A stretch of 11,689 bases of DNA from Phoronis ovalis. Lineage: Eukaryota; Phoronida; Phoronidae. Positions 8,501 to 11,689 of this stretch are shown here, one piece after another. Numbering within the stretch: the stretch's first letter is position 1; each line of letters begins with the position of its first letter. A model generated the notes under the pieces. The model did not search any database and had not been told where the DNA came from. It saw only the letters and a list, made by a program, of their open reading frames with translations. The position numbers and the translations under genes are program-made. Location of the stretch: NCBI GenBank assembly GCA_028565635.1, contig JAOXYB010051123.1, positions 1 to 11,689 on the forward strand, in the 5' to 3' direction.

Positions 8501-9953
8501 TGTATTTTCAAAAAAGAAATCTCTAATTAGAAATGCTTTCGTTTTTTTTTTTTGATACCTAATCTGATAACAACTATGCAATTGATTTGAAACATCTGGT
8601 ATCATAATAAAAACTTGATATCTGGTGTCATAACAACTGTTTCTTAGGGCTAAATTTAGTAGAATCCAGAATCCTCGATCTGCAGCTGAACTTATAGCAT
8701 TTAAAATTTTTAAAATTTCAAAATTAATTAGTTTCGATGATTATTTTTTATAAGCAGTAGATACATATCTTATATATCTTGTGTGTGTGTTTGTGTGTCC
8801 ATAGCAATTTTACAAATCAACAAAATTACCTAATTGTTATATAATACAAACCTCTGGGAATAATTTCAAATAACCTAACATTTGACCTTTATATGACCTT
8901 TTGACATGAAGATCATAATAGGTACTAATGCCTAGGTACTATGACTTTATTTATTTAGCTGGTGATAACTCACATCAAAAGCTCCAAATTGCATGAAACT
9001 TTCAATTATTGATTTATAGATTTGATTAACAGATCATTTTGAAGTAAAAAGCTAGAAACAAGATTTTTATTTGGATCACTTAAATTTTTTTTATTGCATG
9101 TGCTGGTACTTTTGGATATGTAGATAGATAGATTGTTTTTTATTTTTCAGGAATTGCTATGAAGCATGATATTATCATCATGACAGCACAAATTCTTGTT
9201 AATGCACTTATATTTAAGACCATTGACTCAATTTCACTTTTTACCCTTCTGGTTTTTGATGAATGTCACCATACTCAATCCGGACACGCTTACAATATGT
9301 TAATGAATTTTTATTTGCAAGAAAAAATTGACGAGAGACCTAAATTACCACAGGTGAGTTCACTGCAGGATACTTATTTTAATTAGCTATACCGGTAAGT
9401 TCTGTTTTATTCAATTAAGAAATTGGTAATTTATGTAGTTACTCCAAGATGGTCACAATTTATGTCACGTGATATGTCTAGTATAAAAAGAGAGTCACTT
9501 AGGTGTCTGCAGTGATAAGATAAGAGGAGACTGACAAGCTATGATCTCAATAAATCTCACATAAACGGAAAAGAACCTGGCGGAAATTTATCAGTGAATA
9601 TATTAAACTTTATGCAGCTAAATGTTACGAAAAAAAAAATTTAGTACCCTAAACTAATATACGTATGTATAGAGTTTTCACAGGAGATTTGTACTGTGAT
9701 GTATAGTAGGTAAAAAGACAACCGCATCACGTCATTTGGGCAAGTTTTGTGAAATTATTTCTTAGGCTTAATTTTACATATTTTGAGTAGATTGTTGGTC
9801 TGACAGCCTCTGTTGGAGTGGGTAAAGCTAAGAATGTAGGAGATGCTACTGAACATATTCTAAAATTATGTGGTAATTTAGACTGCGAGGAATTGTCCAC
9901 TGTTGACGTTCACCAGATTGAACTTGAGGACCATGTCAATATTCCTAAGGAAG
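4707..9953 (+). CDS. HEPN (DZIP3-type)-RIG-I-like helicase fusion, 3' part outside window
   Basis: Six exons join as 4707-5580, 7044-7268, 7562-7713, 8168-8333, 9151-9353 and 9791-9953. Their exit phases are 1, 1, 0, 1, 0 and 1, and every junction keeps the frame, giving 594 complete codons with no stop. Residues ~8-185 form a HEPN domain of the DZIP3 type with R150-x5-H156. Residues ~186-291 are helical and charged, 292-378 an acidic linker, and ~379-594 helicase domain 1 with Walker A 402-409, DECH 509-512 and TAS 545-547. In RIG-I, MDA5 and LGP2 this ATPase binds double-stranded RNA in the cytoplasm; RIG-I and MDA5 signal through N-terminal CARDs. Here the CARD position holds HEPN, a fold often acting as a dimeric RNase. 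The proposed role, an RNA sensor with a built-in RNase or oligomerisation module, is inference. Helicase domain 2 and the C-terminal domain should follow downstream. Two adjacent genes remain a possible alternative. Confidence 0.85.
5627..5632 (+). terminator. Candidate intronic polyadenylation signal (AATAAA)
   Basis: AATAAA lies 30 bases after the stop codon that closes the exon 1 frame when intron 1 is not removed. Its use would give a 296-residue HEPN-only protein. The intron is AT-rich, so a chance hexamer is quite possible. No GT-rich downstream element stands out. Confidence 0.25.
5966..6545 (+). repeat. ~580-bp interspersed element, copy A (intron 1)
   Basis: It opens with the palindrome TAGTGCCTATGGCACTA (5966-5982). 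It then aligns collinearly with 8348-8936 through landmarks including GTGAATTTGAA, TTTTTTATAAAT, ACCTAATCTGATAACAACT, GCAATTGAT, AGAATCCTCGAT, ATACAAACCT, TGACCTTTTGAC and TCATAATAGG(C/T)ACTAATG. The copies differ by many substitutions and small indels. There is no open frame of note, so it looks like a non-autonomous element or an old duplicated intron segment. The right boundary is approximate. Confidence 0.85.
7044..7268 (+). CDS. Exon 2: acidic, low-complexity linker
   Basis: The exon follows TTTTTATAG and starts in phase 1: G from exon 1 plus GT gives Gly292. It ends in phase 1 before GTTGTG at 7269. It encodes residues 292-366, rich in Ser, Gln, Asp, Glu and Pro, with [17 protein letters not shown] near the middle and a run of four Asp at 362-365. 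I recognise no domain; it reads as a flexible tether between the HEPN module and the helicase. Both ends are phase 1, so the exon could be skipped or gained without breaking the frame. A weaker donor at 7281 in the same phase would add four residues. Without splicing, the frame ends at TGA 7286-7288. Confidence 0.75.
7269..7561 (+). other. Intron 2
   Basis: This 293-bp AT-rich intron runs from GTTGTG to CATGTTTAAG. No repeat or further coding signal was seen in it. A TTCTAG at 7531-7536 is an alternative acceptor, but the frame after it does not fit. Confidence 0.65.
7562..7713 (+). CDS. Exon 3: helicase Q-motif region and Walker A (motif I)
   Basis: The exon encodes residues 367-417. [16 protein letters not shown] at 378-393 is the typical entry of RIG-I-like and Dicer-like helicases, with Y384 and Q385 of the Q-motif type. 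[20 protein letters not shown] at 397-416 is motif I, with K408 and T409 binding ATP phosphates and Mg. It ends in phase 0 before GTATAA. The first full codon is ATG (7564), and exon 2 also holds an ATG at 7100, so a shorter helicase-only product from an internal promoter cannot be excluded from sequence alone. Confidence 0.92.
7714..8167 (+). other. Intron 3
   Basis: This 454-bp intron runs from GTATAA to GTTTTACAG. It contains a small exon-like segment, 7931-7985, with fair splice sites; it is discussed among the rejected items because its phase does not fit. Otherwise I see nothing. Confidence 0.7.
8168..8333 (+). CDS. Exon 4: helicase motif Ia region
   Basis: The exon encodes residues 418-472 and enters in phase 0 directly after the helix following motif [20 protein letters not shown] at 429-447 matches the RIG-I-like motif Ia layout: a beta strand VVFL, then N/T-x-VPLV and a QQ pair that contacts the RNA backbone in the family. 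[14 protein letters not shown] at 459-472 corresponds to the glycine-containing turn before the next strand. This segment is somewhat shorter than in RIG-I. It ends in phase 1 before GTTAAG. Confidence 0.92.
8334..9150 (+). other. Intron 4, mostly one repeat copy
   Basis: The 817-bp intron runs from GTTAAG to TATTTTTCAG. The second copy of the ~580-bp element starts only 14 bases inside the donor and fills roughly 72 percent of the intron. A TG-rich microsatellite-like run (8780-8798) lies within it. The remainder, 8940-9140, is AT-rich and unremarkable. Confidence 0.8.
8348..8936 (+). repeat. ~580-bp interspersed element, copy B (intron 4)
   Basis: It opens with TAGTGCCTTCAGGCACTA (8348-8365), a perfect palindrome equivalent to that of copy A, and stays collinear with copy A to GGTACTAATGCC. 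Compared with copy A it lacks some bases early on and carries a short internal duplication near 8600-8635 (GATATCTGGTGTCATAA against CATCTGGTATCATAA). The orientation is the same as copy A and the gene. It has no coding capacity. Confidence 0.85.
9151..9353 (+). CDS. Exon 5: helicase TAQIL motif and DECH box (motif II)
   Basis: The exon encodes residues 473-540. [15 protein letters not shown] at 478-492 is the motif Ib/Ic region shared by RIG-I and MDA5. [20 protein letters not shown] at 505-524 is motif II; D509 and E510 coordinate Mg and activate water for ATP hydrolysis, and the HHT-x(5)-YN pattern is characteristic of the RIG-I-like/Dicer helicase group. The ATPase residues visible so far are intact. 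The exon exits in phase 0 at CAG|GTGAGT, after RPKLPQ, which leads into motif III. Confidence 0.94.
9354..9790 (+). other. Intron 5
   Basis: This 437-bp intron runs from GTGAGT to TTTTGAGTAG. It contains a promoter-like segment that may be an LTR remnant (about 9435-9590). Nothing else was recognised. Confidence 0.75.
9435..9590 (+). mobile_element. Possible solo-LTR remnant
   Basis: The segment begins with TGTAGTTACTCC and contains CACGTGA, a TATA-box-like GTATAAAAAG (9481-9490) and AATAAA (9549-9554) about 60 bases later, an order expected in an LTR. It ends near AACCTGGCGG, which resembles the start of a retrotransposon primer-binding site. A short AATTTA occurs on both sides and could be a target duplication, but the end is not the usual CA. 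The evidence is weak and no internal retrotransposon sequence is present. Confidence 0.3.
9791..9953 (+). CDS. Exon 6: helicase motif III and start of the following segment
   Basis: The exon encodes residues 541-594. [20 protein letters not shown] at 541-560 is motif III; the TAS-VGVG-AKN run and the following [14 protein letters not shown] are closer to RIG-I than to Dicer as I know these families. It ends in phase 1 before GTAAGG. The coding sequence must continue beyond the window, because the helicase insertion domain, motifs IV-VI and any RNA-binding C-terminal domain are still missing. Confidence 0.92.
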
Positions 9954-10104
9954 GTAAGGTATACCCGGGTGGGCGGTACTGCCATTCATGGTAACTGTAT
10001 ATGTATGCCAACCCGTGGACCCCCTATTTGTATCCTCCACTTGCTATGGGGTAATTTTTATTTTTAACACTGCCATGGGATGTGCTATTTGCAAATACAT
10101 TTTT

Positions 10105-10312
10105 ATGCCCATCCACATAGTGGTGGTTGGGCATATTGTCGTAGTGTAGACGTCGTCGTCGCTGTATGTAACACTTTCTTTGTCTCGCGATAACAGCTTC
10201 AGTTTTTATGCCCATCCACATAGTGGTGGATGGGCATATAGTGTCGTAGTGTAGGCGTCGTCGTCGTTGTATGTAACACTTTCTTTGTCTCGCGATAACA
10301 GCTTCAGTTTTT
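10105..10312 (+). repeat. 103/105-bp direct duplication with hairpin, leader of the array
   Basis: Copies 10105-10207 and 10208-10312 differ at only a few bases and one 2-bp indel. Each starts with a hairpin: ATGCCCATCCAC, a 6-base loop, then GTGGATGGGCAT (perfect in copy 2, one mismatch in copy 1). A CGTCGTCGTCG run and TTTGTCTCGCGATAACAGC follow. A diverged form of this leader also starts the upstream array near 2626. Confidence 0.88.
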
Positions 10313-11689
10313 ACCCAATCGGTTTCATATTCGGCACAGGGTAAATACAAGTCAAAGTGCAGGTCGCTTGTACTTTTGGCCTCGATTACTTCCAATATGG
10401 CCGACTGGCGGCCATGTTTGTTCCCGAGAGGGCACGTAACATTGCGTTTATAGCCGCGAAGACGAAGCGCTGCCTGGACGATTCAAAAGTGGTTCTAGGA
10501 AGATCATAGAATGGTGGGCGTAATAGGCTAAGTGACATTTCAAATGACCTTGACAAGTAGGTCAAATGCCGCAACGATTCTTGGACATTTTCAGTGCGTA
10601 ACATTTTATTTGTCTCGCGATAACTGCTTCAGTTTTTATCCGATCAGCTCCATATTCAGTACAGAGTAAGTACAGGACAAAGTACAGGTTATATATAATA
10701 TTGACCCAGATTACTTCCAACATGGCCGACTGGTGGCCATGTTGGTTTGCGAGATTGCACGTCATAATAACACCTTCAGTTTTTATCCGATCAGTTTCAT
10801 ATTCGGCACAGAGTAAGTCCAGGTCGCAGTACATGCTATGTGTATTTTTGACCTAGATTACTTCCAATATGGCCGACCGGTGGCCATGTTTGTTCTTGAA
10901 AGGGCACGTAACATTGCGTTTATAGCCGCGAAGACAAAGCCCTACCTGGACGATTCATAGGTGTATCTAGGAAGACTATAGGTTGGTGGGTGTAATAGGC
11001 TAGGTGATATTTTAAAATGACCTTGACAAGTAGGTCAAATGCCATTACGAAACATTGACATTTTCTCTCGTGCGTAACACTTTCTTTGTCTTACAATAAC
11101 TGCTTGTTTTTGTCCGATCAGCTCCATATTCTGTACAGAATAAGTACAGGTCAAAGTACAGGTTATGTATAATATTGACTCGGATTACTTCCAATATGGC
11201 CGACTGGTGGCCATGTTTGTTCCCGAGAGGGTATGTAACGTTGTGTCTATAGCTGCGAAGACGAAGCGCTGCCTCGACGATTCAAAGGGGATTCTAAGAA
11301 GGACATAGACTGGTGGGCGTAATAGACTAAGTGACATTTGCAAATGACCTTGACAAGTAGGTCAAATGCCACAACGATTCTTGTACTTTTGGGATGTGTA
11401 ACATTTTCTTTGTCTCGCAATAACTACTTCAGTTTTTATCCGGTCAGCTCCATATTCGGTACACAGTAAGTACAGGACAAAGTACAGGTTATGTGTAATA
11501 TGTACCCGGATTACTTCCAACATGACCGACTGGTGGCCATGTTGGTTCGCGAGATTGCACGTCGTAATAACACGTTCTGTTTATATCCGATGAGTTTCAT
11601 ATTCTGCACAGCGCAAGTACATGCTATGTATACTTTTGACTTAGATTACTTCCAATATAGCCGACTGGCGGCCATGTTTGTTCTTCTAA
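10301..11689 (+). repeat. Tandem array with ~800-bp higher-order repeat
   Basis: Units begin at a GCTTCAGTTTTTATCCGATC-like anchor at 10301, 10626, 10773, 11102, 11426 and 11573. This gives lengths of 325, 147, 329 and 324, then 147 bp again. The pattern long-short-long therefore repeats, with offsets of 801, 800 and 800 bp between equivalent anchors. Each unit carries TTACTTCCAATATGGCCGAC and TGGCGGCCATGTTTGTT. The long units add GTAACATTGCGTTTATAGCC, GCGCTGCCTGGACGATTCA and TGACCTTGACAAGTAGGTCA. The short units lack this part and continue with GAGATTGCACGTC. The array is not closed at the window end. Confidence 0.9.

Larger units (their letters stand above)
9954..11689 (+). other. Start of intron 6, repeat-filled, runs off the window
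   Basis: The intron opens with GTAAGG. After about 130 bases of ordinary sequence it enters a tandem array that continues to the window end. No coding segment for the next helicase exon was found. Minus-strand open frames of 70-120 codons here are produced by the array and repeat each other's sequence. Confidence 0.75.

Noticed and set aside
7562-9953. Dicer N-terminal helicase instead of an RLR
   Set aside because: Dicer shares DECH and the Q-motif type, but the TAQIL-VN, DECHHT-x(5)-YN and TASVGVG-AKN sequences with a following ICKLC/ILKLC-like helix are the RIG-I-like pattern as I know it. Domains past the window would settle it fully.
10024-10834. Minus-strand open frames of 72-123 codons with repeated peptide segments
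   Set aside because: They lie wholly in the tandem array and its duplicated leader. The repeated peptides simply mirror the DNA repeats, and there is no start context, splice pattern or known domain.

Overview
The window is metazoan genomic DNA. It has spliced coding exons with GT-AG introns, AT-rich intergenic sequence, a tRNA-derived SINE head and several families of small non-autonomous repeats. A DZIP3-type HEPN domain together with a RIG-I-like helicase, in a repeat-dense setting, fits a marine invertebrate, most likely a lophotrochozoan such as a mollusc. That assignment is inference; no marker in the window fixes the species.

Region by region. Bases 1-4670 hold no gene I can support. 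They contain a tRNA-derived SINE head (1-72, minus strand), a decayed copy of a MITE (662-790), a degenerate tandem-repeat block (1397-1870), a MITE with 40-bp terminal inverted repeats (2260-2587) inserted in another repeat, an old divergent tandem array (about 2626-4340), and a small element with tandem GC-rich units and imperfect inverted ends (4367-4662). Bases 4707-9953 carry the first six coding exons of one plus-strand gene. From 9954 to the window end is the start of intron 6, filled by a younger array of the same repeat family as 2626-4340, here with an 800-bp higher-order period.

The gene is the main content. Exon 1 is a single 874-bp exon. It encodes a HEPN domain of the DZIP3 type with an intact R-x5-H motif (R150...H156), followed by a helical tail. 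Exon 2 encodes an acidic, low-complexity linker. Exons 3-6 encode the first RecA-like domain of a RIG-I-like receptor: the Q-motif region, Walker A (APTGSGKT), motif Ia, the TAQIL motif, DECH and TAS followed by VGVG. All splice phases agree and there is no stop or frameshift over 594 codons. The second helicase domain and any C-terminal regulatory domain lie beyond the window. No CARD or Death domain is encoded where vertebrate RIG-I and MDA5 carry CARDs.

The most interesting reading is an RNA sensor whose signalling CARDs are replaced by a predicted HEPN RNase or dimerisation module. It would couple recognition of double-stranded or foreign RNA directly to RNA cleavage, or to HEPN-mediated assembly. 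The fusion and motifs are seen in the sequence. The biochemical role is inference. The gene's introns have been invaded by repeats, including two copies of one ~580-bp element in introns 1 and 4.
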